DNA from: Comamonas sp. Y33R10-2
GTDB lineage: Bacteria > Pseudomonadota > Gammaproteobacteria > Burkholderiales > Burkholderiaceae_C
Direction of reading: 5' to 3'
Length of the DNA: 64,000 nt
Assembly (NCBI RefSeq): GCF_019355935.1
Contig: NZ_CP079925.1
Span: 186,001 to 250,000, forward strand
Shown here: in pieces, positions 38,567-49,000 of the stretch
How the letters are laid out: the number at the start of each line of letters is the position of its first letter
Position numbering within the stretch: the stretch's first letter is position 1
The notes under the pieces: model-generated
What the model saw: the letters and a program-made list of their open reading frames with translations, nothing else
Database searches by the model: none
What the model was told of the DNA's origin: nothing
Made by a program: the position numbers and the translations under genes

Positions 38567-39742
38567 ATGAACACTCTGGCTTCTTACGCCTGCAATCCCT
38601 TACACAGCAAGGGACGTCTTTTTGCGGAGCCGGTTGCTCCCACGCGTAGCGATTTTCAGCGCGATCGCGATCGAATCGTTCACTCTTCAGCCTTCAGGCG
38701 ACTGGTTTACAAGACACAAGTCTTTGTGAATCACGAGGGTGACTTGTTTCGTACAAGGCTCACGCATTCGCTGGAGGTTGCGCAGTTGGGGCGTTCCATC
38801 GCTTGTTCGCTACAGCTCGATGAAGATCTGGTCGAGGCGATTTGCCTGGCCCATGATCTGGGGCATACGCCGTTTGGTCATGCAGGCCAGGATGCGCTCA
38901 ATGAATGCATGAGGCCCTATGGAGGTTTTGAGCACAATTTGCAAAGCCTACGAGTGGTGGATAGGTTGGAAGAGCGTTATCCCTCCTTCGACGGCCTCAA
39001 TCTGACTTTTGAGACCCGCGAAGGCATTCTCAAACATTGCTCGTCAAGCAATGCTCAATTTTTGAACGCACGAGAGCCTGGTGGTGTGGCGCAGCGATTT
39101 ATAGATGGCTCGCAGCCGTCGCTGGAGGCGCAGCTTTGTAACCTCGCCGATGCGATTGCCTATAACGCGCACGATGTGGATGATGGCGTTCGCTCAGGCG
39201 TCATTAGCATGATTCAGTTGCGTGATGCAGTTCCCTTGTTTGCTCGTTATTACGAAGCCACGCTGTCTGATTGGCCGCAGCTTGCACTTGCTAACTCACA
39301 TCGAAAACTGCTTTACGAAAGCATTCGTCGAATGCTAAGTGACCAAGTCTATGACGTCATCAATCATTCTAGAGAGCGCCTAAAGTCCTCCAAGGTGCAC
39401 TCCGTAGAGGAGGTACGTCTTCATGGGAAGGTGTTGATTGGCTTTAGCGATGCCATGAAGATTGAGTCTCTGGCGCTGAAACAATTTTTGTTTAAACAGC
39501 TGTACCGTCACCCTCAAGTCATACAGACCATGGATAGTGCGCAGCAAGTTGTGAGAGATCTGTTTGCCGCTTATATGGTGGAGCCTGAACGAATGAAGCC
39601 TAGATTTGTGCAGCGAGCGCAGGCAGCCAATACTTTGAATGATCGTGCGCGTGTGGTGTCAGACTTTATTGCGGGTATGACGGACCGCTACGCTGCTGGC
39701 GAGCATGAGCGTATTACGGGCTTGAATGTGCTGAGTCGCTGA
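38567..39742 (+). CDS. dgt: dGTPase-like HD-domain triphosphohydrolase
   Basis: The 391-residue HD-superfamily protein belongs to the deoxyguanosinetriphosphate triphosphohydrolase-like family. It begins with the conserved RDRDRIVHSSAFRRL segment. The HD metal residues are His67 (RLTHSLEVAQ) and His96-Asp97 (LAHDLGHTPFGHAG). GGAGGT precedes the ATG at 38567. The shorter family type (about 390 residues) is often called dgtP-like; nucleotide preference is not certain. It follows aroB as in many relatives. Confidence 0.92.
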   Translation: MNTLASYACNPLHSKGRLFAEPVAPTRSDFQRDRDRIVHSSAFRRLVYKTQVFVNHEGDLFRTRLTHSLEVAQLGRSIACSLQLDEDLVEAICLAHDLGHTPFGHAGQDALNECMRPYGGFEHNLQSLRVVDRLEERYPSFDGLNLTFETREGILKHCSSSNAQFLNAREPGGVAQRFIDGSQPSLEAQLCNLADAIAYNAHDVDDGVRSGVISMIQLRDAVPLFARYYEATLSDWPQLALANSHRKLLYESIRRMLSDQVYDVINHSRERLKSSKVHSVEEVRLHGKVLIGFSDAMKIESLALKQFLFKQLYRHPQVIQTMDSAQQVVRDLFAAYMVEPERMKPRFVQRAQAANTLNDRARVVSDFIAGMTDRYAAGEHERITGLNVLSR

Positions 39743-39850
39743 GTGCAGCCGGGTTTGGTCAGCACCTCATGCAGCGTTGTAGAGGGCTCGCTAAAATACA
39801 GTATCTGTGTATCTAGAGCCGGAATTTTTCCCGCCCAGTGCGCAATCTTT

Positions 39851-39877
39851 GGGGGCGATTGCCCCCGTTTGCATTTT
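39851..39877 (+). terminator. possible weak terminator or attenuator before the DUF1415 gene
   Basis: GGGGGC (39851-39856) pairs with GCCCCC (39861-39866) around GATT, followed by GTTTGCATTTT. It lies just before the ribosome binding site of the next gene, so it may tune read-through. Confidence 0.4.
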
Positions 39878-39890
39878 GGAGGGCCTTGCC

Positions 39891-40508
39891 ATGACCGAAA
39901 CCTCAACCACTCTCGAGCAGGGCTTTCCGCCGAATCTCGTCATTGAAGATACTGTGCGTTGGCTGGAAAATGCCGTGATTGGGCTCAACCTTTGCCCCTT
40001 TGCCAAGGGTGTGCATGTTAAGGGCCAGATTCATTATGTGGTCAGCGAGGCGACAGATGCCGAGGCGGTGGCACAAGACTTGCACCGCGAGCTTGAAGCG
40101 TTGGCTGAAGCCAATGAAGAAAAGCGCGATACGACCTTGCTGATCTTGCCTCTTGCTTTGCAAGACTTCTTGGACTTCAACGACTTTCTTGAAGTTGCAG
40201 ACGTGATGGTCGAAGAACTAGACTTGGGTGGTATGTTGCAAGTGGCATCTTTCCACCCTCAGTTTCAGTTTGAGGGCACGGACGTAGATGACGTGACCAA
40301 TTGCACCAATCGTGCGCCATATCCTATTTTGCACTTATTGCGTGAAGACAGTATCGACAAGGCGGTGGAAGTTTTCCCTGAGGCCGAGTCGATTTATGAG
40401 CGCAATATGGAGACGCTGGAAAAAATTGGTATTGAAGGCTGGCTGGATCTGGATGTGGGTGCGCGTTGCCCTGCGACAGAACATGGCGCAGCAAAGGCAG
40501 AGAAATAA
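39891..40508 (+). CDS. DUF1415 family protein
   Basis: The 205-residue conserved protein has no known function. Recognisable family features are NAVIGLNLCPFAKG near residue 30, VASFHPQFQFEGTD near 115 and the NRAPYPILHLLRE segment. The start MTETSTTLEQ has GGAGGGCCTTGCC upstream; an in-frame ATG 28 codons earlier is not supported. Its stop TAA shares one base with the ATG of the following methyltransferase gene, so the two are probably coupled and may work together. Confidence 0.88.
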   Translation: MTETSTTLEQGFPPNLVIEDTVRWLENAVIGLNLCPFAKGVHVKGQIHYVVSEATDAEAVAQDLHRELEALAEANEEKRDTTLLILPLALQDFLDFNDFLEVADVMVEELDLGGMLQVASFHPQFQFEGTDVDDVTNCTNRAPYPILHLLREDSIDKAVEVFPEAESIYERNMETLEKIGIEGWLDLDVGARCPATEHGAAKAEK

Positions 40509-41416
40509 TGGCGAAAACGGATAAAAAGCAGGGCGTGCAAAAGCCTGCGGTGGCAAAGGGACAAGATATTTTTGAGCAGCTGGGGCTCAAGCCTGGTCAG
40601 AGTATTGATCTGCTCAAAGCGCTGCATATTTTGACGCGTGAGGGCAAGCTCAATCAAGATTCGCGCCGCAAGCTCAAGCAGGTCTATCACCTCTATCAGT
40701 TCATCGAGCCATTGCTTAATGAGTTGTCCAAGGATGGTCATGCGGTGACTCTGGCTGACCATGGGGCAGGCAAGTCCTATCTCGGTTTTATCCTTTACGA
40801 CCTGTATTTCAAGGCCCTGGGTCAAGGCAAAATCTACGGCATTGAGACGCGTGCGCCGCTGGTAGAGGCATCTCAGAAACTGGCTGCCGATCTGGCGTTT
40901 GATCGCATGGAGTTTTTGAATATGTCGGTGGCAGAGTCCACCCATGTGGGCTTTATGCCTGCGCAGTTTGATGTGGTCACAGCCTTGCATGCCTGTGATA
41001 CGGCTACCGATGACGCCATTGCTTTTGGTCTGGAGAAAAAGGCTAAGGCCATGGTTCTCGTGCCCTGCTGTCAGGCAGAGATTGCAGCCTGCCTTCGCCA
41101 GACCAAAGCCATAAGCCTGACGCGTACACCGCTAGCTGAGTTGTGGCGTCATCCCATTCATACCCGTGAAATGGGGAGCCAGATCACCAATGTGCTGCGT
41201 TGTCTGTACCTTGAAGCTTGTGGCTACCAAGTTACGGTGACCGAGTTGGTGGGCTGGGAGCACAGCATGAAAAATGAGCTCATTGTGGCGCGTTACACGG
41301 GGCAGAAAAAGCGTAACTCTGGTCAGCGCCTGCGCCAGTTGTTAGCTGAGTTTGGTTTGATCAACTTAGCTGCGGTTCGTTATCCGTATTTGCCTCAAGA
41401 AGAAATGGCTGCATAA
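40508..41416 (+). CDS. SAM-dependent methyltransferase (Methyltransf_32 type)
   Basis: The 302-residue Rossmann-fold methyltransferase has a SAM-binding region at LADHGAGKSYLGFILYDL (about residue 80), IYGIETRAPLVEAS (acidic ribose contact), and LHACDTATDDAI followed by VLVPCCQAEIA. The paired Cys in the PCC motif are characteristic of the group that includes tRNA- and protein-modifying enzymes. The substrate is unknown. It is translationally coupled to the DUF1415 gene and ends in a terminator. Confidence 0.85.
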   Translation: MAKTDKKQGVQKPAVAKGQDIFEQLGLKPGQSIDLLKALHILTREGKLNQDSRRKLKQVYHLYQFIEPLLNELSKDGHAVTLADHGAGKSYLGFILYDLYFKALGQGKIYGIETRAPLVEASQKLAADLAFDRMEFLNMSVAESTHVGFMPAQFDVVTALHACDTATDDAIAFGLEKKAKAMVLVPCCQAEIAACLRQTKAISLTRTPLAELWRHPIHTREMGSQITNVLRCLYLEACGYQVTVTELVGWEHSMKNELIVARYTGQKKRNSGQRLRQLLAEFGLINLAAVRYPYLPQEEMAA

Positions 41417-41447
41417 AAGGGCAGGCCGTTGGTCGGCCAGCCCTTTT
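41415..41447. terminator. bidirectional terminator between the methyltransferase gene and pgi
   Basis: AAAAGGGC-A-GGCCG (41415-41428) pairs with CGGCC-A-GCCCTTTT (41434-41447) around TTGGT. It overlaps the methyltransferase stop codon and reaches the pgi stop codon. Confidence 0.88.
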
Positions 41448-43053
41448 ATGGTGAGGTTTGCATCAGTCGCTTCATCAATGCTTGTGTGGATGAGTCGACT
41501 CCATCCCAGTCATTGCTGCTTTGGCGAGTTTGGAGTTGCCTAGCTAGCTGTTTGCCCAACTCCACACCCCATTGATCGAAGCTGTTGATATCCCAAATGG
41601 CGCCGGAGACGAAGATTCGGTGCTCATACAAAGCAATTAATGCGCCAAGAGAAGCGGGGTCCAGTCTTTCGAGTAATAAGAAGCTGCTGGGACGATTACC
41701 TCTGCAGTCTTTCTCAACGCCATCCCCAGAGCGTCCAACCATCAAAGCTTGTGCTTGTGCGATAGCGTTGATGACAAGGCTTTGATGGTGTTTACCCAGA
41801 TATTTCCCACCATCGCGCAGTGCAATGAACTCCACAGGGATGACATCTTTACCCTGATGCAGCATTTGAAAGAAGGCGTGCTGACCGTTAGTTCCAGGCT
41901 CGCCCCAGATGACAGGGGCGGTGGGCGTTGAGAGTTCTACACCATCATTGGTCACGCTCTTGCCATTGCTCTCCATCTCTAACTGCTGGAGATAGGCAGT
42001 CAAGCGGCGTAAGCCGTGGCTATAAGGGGCGATGCAGCGGCTAGAGAACTGGCAGAAGTCGCGATACCAGACATCTAGCAGGCCTAGGCGCACGGGGAGA
42101 TTCACTTCCAATGGAGCAGTGAAAAAGTGAGCGTCCATCGCATGCGCACCGTCAAGCAGAGCGCGAAATTGCACTGAGCCAATGGCAATGGCAATCGGCA
42201 GGCCAATGGCAGACCAGAGTGAGAAACGGCCACCCACCCAGTCCCAAAAACCTAGTGTGCGTTGAATGCCGAACTCAGCAGCAGCATGCGTATTGGTAGT
42301 TAGCGCGACAAAATGCTTGTTAATCGAGCAAGACGCTTCTGGATCTTCACTGCCGCCATGATCCAGAAACCATTGACGGGCTGAGCGTGCATTGAGCATA
42401 GTCTCAGCAGTCGTGAATGATTTTGATGCGATGAGAAACAGTGTGCTTTCTGGCTTGACCCGGCGCAGCACATGCCCAAGCTCATGGCCGTCGACGTTAG
42501 AGACAAAGTGGAAGTTCTTACCCGTGTCTATCCAATCTTCAAGCGCATTGACAACGACCTCGGGGCCGAGGTGAGAGCCGCCGATGCCGATATTGACGAT
42601 GTCGGTAATCTGCTTATCGTCTCTGATTTGCTCTGCCAAGGCAAGCATTTGCTCCAAAGTGCTATGAACTTCATGCAAAGCAGCGTGCATTTCAGCAGGC
42701 CAAGCTTGAACCGTTGGAGCATGCTGGATTTCACCCCGGTCAGCAGGCGTTCGTAGAAGCCAGTGCATGACGCTGCGCTGCTCTGTTGAGTTGATGGCCT
42801 CGCCTGCCAACATGGCATTGCGCTTTGCCACAAGCTGGCTTTCTTGGGCAAGTTGCAGCAGCAGCGCTTGTGTGTCGGTGTTCAGAAAACTTTTGGATAA
42901 GTCTGCGAATACATGAGGTGCTTGCAGGCTCAGCGATGCAAGACGTTGTGAGTCCTGTGCAAATGCTTTGCGCAAATCCAGATGCTGGATTTGCGATGTG
43001 TAATGCGTTTGCAAAGCCTGCCAGGCAGGTAGTTCATGACAGAGTGGAGTCAA
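41446..43053 (-). CDS. pgi: glucose-6-phosphate isomerase
   Basis: Pgi interconverts glucose 6-phosphate and fructose 6-phosphate. The 535 residues carry NIGIGGSHLGPEVVVNAL, the phosphate-binding SKSFTTAETMLNARSA, GEPGTNGQHAFFQMLHQG with the catalytic His, and the C-terminal Lys region. The start appears to be TTG (43053), since no ATG is available before the conserved N terminus. Its TTG overlaps the stop of a seven-codon mini reading frame that itself begins at the tal stop. It is cotranscribed with tal. Confidence 0.96.
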   Translation of the reverse strand: MTPLCHELPAWQALQTHYTSQIQHLDLRKAFAQDSQRLASLSLQAPHVFADLSKSFLNTDTQALLLQLAQESQLVAKRNAMLAGEAINSTEQRSVMHWLLRTPADRGEIQHAPTVQAWPAEMHAALHEVHSTLEQMLALAEQIRDDKQITDIVNIGIGGSHLGPEVVVNALEDWIDTGKNFHFVSNVDGHELGHVLRRVKPESTLFLIASKSFTTAETMLNARSARQWFLDHGGSEDPEASCSINKHFVALTTNTHAAAEFGIQRTLGFWDWVGGRFSLWSAIGLPIAIAIGSVQFRALLDGAHAMDAHFFTAPLEVNLPVRLGLLDVWYRDFCQFSSRCIAPYSHGLRRLTAYLQQLEMESNGKSVTNDGVELSTPTAPVIWGEPGTNGQHAFFQMLHQGKDVIPVEFIALRDGGKYLGKHHQSLVINAIAQAQALMVGRSGDGVEKDCRGNRPSSFLLLERLDPASLGALIALYEHRIFVSGAIWDINSFDQWGVELGKQLARQLQTRQSSNDWDGVDSSTQALMKRLMQTSP

Positions 43054-43069
43054 AAGAAATTCCAGTAAA

Positions 43070-44026
43070 TCATGCAGCAGCTTGCTGCATCAGTGTTTCC
43101 AGTTTCAAGGTGTCCGCGGTAAATGCGCGAATGCCTTCTGCCAGCTTTTCGGTGGCCATGGAGTCTTCATTCAGTGCGAATCGGAATGAAGCTTCGTCAA
43201 AAATCACACGTTTCAGTTCTTGAGTTTTCGCCGAGTCGGCATCCATGGCGCGAGTTAGTTGCGAGCCGTCCTGCGCTGACAGTTGCGCCAATAGTTCAGG
43301 TGCAATGGTAAGCAGGTCACAGCCGGCTAATGCCAAAATTTGCCCGGTATTACGAAAGCTTGCACCCATTACTTCGGTCGCAATGCCGAAGTGCTTGTAG
43401 TAATTGTAGATTTGGCGCACTGAGCTCACGCCGGGATCATTGGCGCCAGCCATGGCAGCTTCATTCCACTGGGCGCCTGCTTGTTTTTTATACCAGTCGT
43501 AAATGCGGCCCACAAAGGGTGAAATCAGTTGAACCTTGGCTTGCCCGCAGGCAACCGCTTGGCAAAACGAGAAAAGCAGCGTTAGGTTTGTATGAATGCC
43601 GCGCTGCTCGAGAATTCGCGCGGCTTCAATGCCTTCCCAAGTGGCGGCAATTTTGATGAGCACGCGCTCGGTATGGACGCCGGCTGCCTGATAAAGCTCG
43701 ATCAGTCGCTCGCCGCGGGTGACAGTTGCCGTTGTATCAAATGACAAGCGAGCATCAACTTCGGTGGATACGCGGCCGGGGACGGTGTTCAGAATCTCGC
43801 AGCCAAAGCGCACCAAAATACGGTCCATGATTTCATCTAAAGACCGATCCTTGAACTGGGCAACCGTGGCGCGCATCAGCGGCGCGTATTCGGGTTTTTG
43901 GACGGCTTTCAGAATCAGGGATGGATTGGTGGTGGCATCACGTGGCTGAAACTGAGCCAATTGATGAAAATCACCGGTGTCCGCGACCACGGTTGTGAAT
44001 TGCTTGAGCGCCTCCAACTGATTCAT
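43070..44026 (-). CDS. tal: transaldolase
   Basis: This pentose phosphate enzyme moves a three-carbon unit through a Schiff base at Lys125 ([13 protein letters not shown]). In 318 residues it shows [11 protein letters not shown] at the N terminus, [13 protein letters not shown], and [21 protein letters not shown] near the end, all typical of the TalB type. AAAGGA precedes the ATG at 44026; another ATG two codons upstream is too close to the ribosome site. It lies next to pgi and divergent from a sugar-phosphate-type regulator. Confidence 0.97.
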   Translation of the reverse strand: MNQLEALKQFTTVVADTGDFHQLAQFQPRDATTNPSLILKAVQKPEYAPLMRATVAQFKDRSLDEIMDRILVRFGCEILNTVPGRVSTEVDARLSFDTTATVTRGERLIELYQAAGVHTERVLIKIAATWEGIEAARILEQRGIHTNLTLLFSFCQAVACGQAKVQLISPFVGRIYDWYKKQAGAQWNEAAMAGANDPGVSSVRQIYNYYKHFGIATEVMGASFRNTGQILALAGCDLLTIAPELLAQLSAQDGSQLTRAMDADSAKTQELKRVIFDEASFRFALNEDSMATEKLAEGIRAFTADTLKLETLMQQAAA

Positions 44027-44244
44027 GACCATCCTTTGATATTTTGTAAATGAATTAGCAAGTGTAGAGCGTGAATCGGGTGCTGAGAATTAGGCTGAGC
44101 GCTCATGGAGCATAGAGTGATTGAACGTATCTCTATGGAGACGGCGAGTCGCTGCATTTATTTGCTGAAATATCCAAGTTTCTCCACTAATTTCTGAGTT
44201 GTAAGGCCCTTCGGTCTTATGCTTTCTCGTTCTAGTATTTATTA

Positions 44245-45120
44245 ATGGTTTTAACCATACCTGCCGTCAATATGCTTGATCGGATTACCGCCTCCCTTTC
44301 GTCCCTGGCACCAGCAGAGCAGCGTGTTGGGCGCTTGGTATTGGCTGATCCACGAGCCTTTGCTCACTTGCCTGTGCGTGAGTTGGCTTTGCGCTCTCAT
44401 GTCAGCAAGCCCACGGTGGTGCGGTTTTGCCGCAGCATGGGGTATGACGGACTGGCTGACTTCAAGCTCAAGCTGGCAGGAAGTGTCAGCGAGGGTGTAC
44501 CTTTTATCCATCGCAGCGTTGATAGCGATGACAAGACCAGTGATGTGATGGTCAAAGTGGTGGATAACGCTGTTGCGGCCTTTTTACAATACCGCAATGC
44601 CTCAAGCACCGTGGCTATAGAGCATGCGGCACTTGCGATTGCGGCGACTTGGCAAACCGGCAAACGCATTGAGTTTTATGGGGCAGGTAATTCCGGCATC
44701 GTGGCATTGGATGCTCAGCACAAGTTTTTCCGCTTGGGCGTGACGAGTCTTGCAACCAGTGATGGACATATGCAGGTGATGAGCGCTACCTTGCTGGGTC
44801 CCGGTGATTGCGTGGTGATTATTTCTAACTCCGGTCGCACGCGTGATTTGATGGATGCTGCGGATATTGCGCGTAAAAACGGCGCCACCACGATTGCCAT
44901 TACGGCCAGTGGTTCGCCCTTGGCATCGGCCTGCCAGATTCATTTGGCGGCAGATCACCCGGAGGGCTATGACCGTTACAGCCCCATGGTGTCGCGATTG
45001 CTGCACTTACTCATCATCGATGTTCTAGCTACTTGCGTAGCCTTGCGTATTGGCCCGGCACTGCAGCCTGCGCTGGAGCAGATGAAAAATAATCTCAGGG
45101 CTAAGCGTTATACAGAGTGA
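44245..45120 (+). CDS. hexR: RpiR-family regulator with SIS domain, HexR-like
   Basis: The 291-residue repressor-type protein has an N-terminal helix-turn-helix (VRELALRSHVSKPTVVRFCR) and a C-terminal SIS sugar-phosphate-binding domain (EFYGAGNSGIVALDAQHKF; VVIISNSGRTRDLMDAA). This matches HexR, which controls central carbon genes and senses 2-keto-3-deoxy-6-phosphogluconate. It is divergent from tal-pgi, a plausible target. I found no clear HexR site in the 218-base spacer, which has small dyads such as TGAGCGCTCA (44096-44105). A weak hairpin, TGCTCT/AGAGCA, at 45122-45140 follows the stop. The start could be 27 bases further in. Confidence 0.85.
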   Translation: MVLTIPAVNMLDRITASLSSLAPAEQRVGRLVLADPRAFAHLPVRELALRSHVSKPTVVRFCRSMGYDGLADFKLKLAGSVSEGVPFIHRSVDSDDKTSDVMVKVVDNAVAAFLQYRNASSTVAIEHAALAIAATWQTGKRIEFYGAGNSGIVALDAQHKFFRLGVTSLATSDGHMQVMSATLLGPGDCVVIISNSGRTRDLMDAADIARKNGATTIAITASGSPLASACQIHLAADHPEGYDRYSPMVSRLLHLLIIDVLATCVALRIGPALQPALEQMKNNLRAKRYTE

Positions 45121-45173
45121 TTGCTCTTAAATAGAGAGCATCTTCCCTTTACTCATCAAGCTGACCCATCACC

Positions 45174-45887
45174 ATGGCTCGTCTCCCTCGTTTAACGCTG
45201 GCACATACGCCGCACCACATCATTCAGCGCGGCAATAACAGCAGCGAGATTTTTGTGGATGCACAGGATCGCCTTGCCATGCTGGACCTGATGCGCGAGA
45301 TGGCGAGGCGTTTTGATGTAGATGTGCATGCCTATGTGCTCATGCCCAATCACTTTCATCTGTTACTTACGCCCAAGACTGACCAGGGTGTCCCTCAATT
45401 TATGCAGGCGCTGGGCCGCAGCTATGTGCGCTACTTCAACAACCGACATGGGCGCACCGGCACCTTATGGGAGGGGCGCTATCGGAGCACTTTGCTGCAG
45501 GCTGAGCGGTGGTTGCTGGCCACCATGGTGTCTATGGACTTGAACCCCGTGCGCGCAGGGCTGGTGCCGCGGGCGCTGGACTGGCCATGGTCTAGTTATG
45601 CGCATAACGCTGGCATTCAGCATGATGGCCTCATCAGCCCGCATGCTCTTTTTTGGGCTTTGGGCAATACACCGTTTGCGCGTGATGTCGCCTATGTCAA
45701 AGCGGTGGAAGCAGGTCTGGATCAAGACGCTCAAGAGCAAATTAGCCACGCTGCTTTGCTCGGTTGGGCCCTGGGTGAGCCTGAATTTATTGAAAATTTG
45801 CAACACAAAACCGAGCGCCGGGTGATGCGGCAGAAGGCTGGAAGGCCGGCGGCACGCACAGTCTTGGTGCGTAAGGCTCAAGAGTAA
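45174..45887 (+). CDS. REP-associated tyrosine transposase (RAYT), stand-alone
   Basis: The 237-residue protein is of the Y1/HUH transposase superfamily related to IS200/IS605 TnpA. The metal-binding HUH motif is MPNHFHLLL (His60, His62). The catalytic Tyr is in SYVRYFNNRHGRTGTLWEGRY (Tyr84 or Tyr87, first part shown), with the typical LNPVRAGLV downstream. The GTLWEGRY signature is characteristic of RAYTs, single-copy genes thought to mobilise REP palindromes rather than themselves. No accessory gene is present. A perfect palindrome and its partial copy lie just downstream. Confidence 0.92.
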   Translation: MARLPRLTLAHTPHHIIQRGNNSSEIFVDAQDRLAMLDLMREMARRFDVDVHAYVLMPNHFHLLLTPKTDQGVPQFMQALGRSYVRYFNNRHGRTGTLWEGRYRSTLLQAERWLLATMVSMDLNPVRAGLVPRALDWPWSSYAHNAGIQHDGLISPHALFWALGNTPFARDVAYVKAVEAGLDQDAQEQISHAALLGWALGEPEFIENLQHKTERRVMRQKAGRPAARTVLVRKAQE

Positions 45888-45932
45888 ATTTCTATCTCTT
45901 TGTTTTTATTGAATTGGCTTGTTTATTTTTGA

Positions 45933-45997
45933 TATGTCCCTAATTTAAATAAAGATACAAGTACGTTGATTTAATTAGTATCTGACCCTAATTAAAT
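45933..45997. repeat. palindrome and partial copy downstream of the RAYT gene
   Basis: ATTTAATTAG (45969-45978) and CTAATTAAAT (45988-45997) form a perfect 10-base-pair dyad with loop TATCTGACC. A related half unit, TATGTCCCTAATTTAAAT, lies at 45933-45950. Their position next to a RAYT suggests they are its associated repeat ends. They also lie in the promoter region of gltB. Confidence 0.6.
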
Positions 45998-46064
45998 TTT
46001 ATTGCATAACTTCATGCTCTGTCGTAATCTTGCAATCCCCGCGATTGATATAAGAGGATTCCCC

Positions 46065-49000
46065 ATGACGACGGCTGCAGAGATTAAGCGTCTCCAGGAC
46101 CACGGTCTGTACTCCAAGAGCAACGAGCATGATGCTTGTGGTCTGGGTTTTGTTGCCCACATCAAGGGCCAGAAACGTCATGACATCGTCTTGGGCGCGC
46201 TCAAAATTTTGGAAAACATCGACCACCGCGGTGCTGTGGGTGCAGACCCGTTGATGGGTGATGGCGCAGGTATCTTGATTCAGATTCCTGACCAGCTCTA
46301 CCGTGAAGAGATGGCCAAGCAAGGTGTGACACTGCCACCGGCTGGTGAATACGGCGTGGGCATGATCTTTTTGCCTAAAGAACATGCATCCCGCCTAGCT
46401 TGCGAGCAAGAGATGGAACGCGCCATCAAGGCCGAAGGCCAAGTGCTGCTGGGCTGGCGCGATGTACCGGTGAACCGCGACATGCCTATGTCGCCCACCG
46501 TGCAGGAAAAAGAACCTATCCTGCGCCAAGTCTTCATTGGCCGCGGCGCAGACGTGATCGTGCAAGACGCGCTGGAGCGCAAGCTGTACGTGATTCGCAA
46601 GACTGCCAGCGGTGCGATTCAAGGTCTGGGCCTCAAGCACAGCAAGGAATACTACGTTCCTTCCATGAGCAGCCGCACCGTGGTTTACAAGGGCCTGTTG
46701 CTGGCCGACCAAGTGGGCGTGTACTACAAGGACTTGTCGGATGAGCGTTGCGTCTCCGCCATCGGTCTGGTGCACCAGCGTTTCTCTACCAATACCTTCC
46801 CTGAGTGGCCACTGGCTCACCCTTATCGCTATGTGGCGCACAACGGTGAAATCAACACCGTGCGCGGCAACTACAACTGGATGCTGGCGCGCGAAGGTGT
46901 GATGGCTTCTCCTGTGCTGGGTGAAGACCTGCAAAAGCTGTACCCGATCAGCTTTGCCGGCCAGTCTGACACTGCTACTTTCGATAACTGCCTTGAGTTG
47001 CTGACCATGGCTGGCTACCCCATCAGCCAGGCTGTGATGATGATGATTCCCGAGCCTTGGGAGCAGCACGAAGCCATGGACGAGCGTCGCCGCGCCTTCT
47101 ATGAGTACCACGCAGCCATGATGGAGCCATGGGATGGCCCTGCATCCATCGTGTTCACCGATGGTCGCCAAATCGGCGCTACGCTGGACCGCAATGGCCT
47201 GCGTCCTTCGCGTTATGTGGTGACTGAAGATGATCTGGTGATTCTGGCTTCTGAAGCCGGCGTATTGCCCGTTCCCGACAGCAAAATCGTGCGCAAGTGG
47301 CGTCTGCAGCCCGGCAAGATGCTGCTGATCGATCTGGAGCAAGGCCGCATGATTGAAGACGATGAGCTCAAAGCCAACGTCGTCAACACCAAGCCCTACA
47401 AGCAGTGGATTGAAAACCTGCGCATCAAGCTTGACCAAGTCGAAATTCCTGCGGATTTCAAGGCTCCTGTAGCTAAGTCCGATCTGTCGCTGCTGGATCG
47501 TCAGCAAGCCTTTGGTTTCACGCAAGAAGATATCAAGTTCTTGCTGACTCCCATGGCTGAAAAGGGCGAAGAAGGCATTGGCTCTATGGGTAACGACAGC
47601 CCGCTGGCCGTGCTGTCGGACAAGAACAAGCCGCTGTACAACTACTTCCGCCAGATGTTCGCCCAAGTGACGAACCCGCCCATCGATCCGATCCGCGAAG
47701 CGATCGTGATGAGTCTGGTGTCCTTTGTGGGACCCAAGCCCAACCTGCTGGACATCAACCAAGTCAACCCGCCGATGCGCCTGGAGCTGCAGCAGCCTGT
47801 CCTCGACTTCGAAGGCATGGCACGTCTGCGTGACATTGAAAAGCACACCAACGGCAAGTTCAAAAGCTCGACCATCGACATCACTTACCCTCTGAGCTGG
47901 GGCAAGGAAGGCGTGGAAGCCAAGCTGGCATCGCTGTGCGCCCATGCTGTGGATGAAATCAAGGGCGGCGCTAATATTCTGATCATCAGCGACCGCAATG
48001 TGAGCGCTACGCAAGTGGCCATCCCTGCGCTGCTGGCGCTGTCTGCCATCCACCAGCATCTGGTGAAAGAAGGCCTGCGCACTACAGCTGGTCTGGTGGT
48101 GGAAACCGGTACTGCCCGTGAAGTGCACCACTTTGCGGTGTTGGCCGGTTACGGCGCAGAAGCCGTTCACCCCTATCTGGCGCTGGAAACGCTGGTCGAT
48201 ATCTTCAGTCGTGAAGATGCGCCCATCACTGCTGACAAGGCCATCTATCATTATGTGAAGGCCATCGGCAAGGGTCTGTCCAAGATCATGTCCAAGATGG
48301 GCGTGTCTACCTATATGTCGTACTGCGGTGCCCAGCTTTTTGAAGCTGTGGGCCTCAATACTGCGACTGTTGACAAGTACTTCACCGGCACGGCTAGCCG
48401 TGTGGAAGGTATCGGCATCTTTGAGATTGCTGAAGAAACCATTCGCAACCACCAAGCCGCTTTCAGCGACGACCCGGTGTTGGCTGACGCGCTGGACGCA
48501 GGCGGTGAGTACGCTTGGCGCGCCCGTGGTGAAGAGCATATGTGGACGCCTGAAGTGATTGCCAAGCTGCAGCACTCCACCCGCTCCAACAACTTCAACA
48601 CCTACAAGGAATACGCCCAGCTGATCAACGATCAGAGCAAGCGCCACATGACGCTGCGTGGTCTGTTCGAGTTCAAGTTCGATCCCGCCAAGGCCATTCC
48701 TGTGGACCAAGTGGAGTCTGTCAAGGAAATCGTCAAGCGCTTTGCAACTGGTGCTATGTCGCTGGGCTCCATCTCCACGGAAGCTCATGCAACGCTGGCT
48801 GTGGCTATGAACCGCATTGGCGGCAAGAGCAACACTGGCGAAGGTGGTGAAGATCCCAAGCGTTATCGCAACGAGTTGAAGGGCATCGCCATCACCAAGG
48901 GCGAGACTTTGGGCTCCATCATCGGTAAGGACAAGGTTGAGTCTGATATCGAGTTGCAAGCCGGTGACAGCCTGCGATCCAGGATCAAGCAAGTCGCTTC

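Noticed and set aside
44027..44244. HexR operator between tal and hexR
   Set aside because: No convincing match to the HexR palindrome as I recall it; only short unrelated dyads are present.
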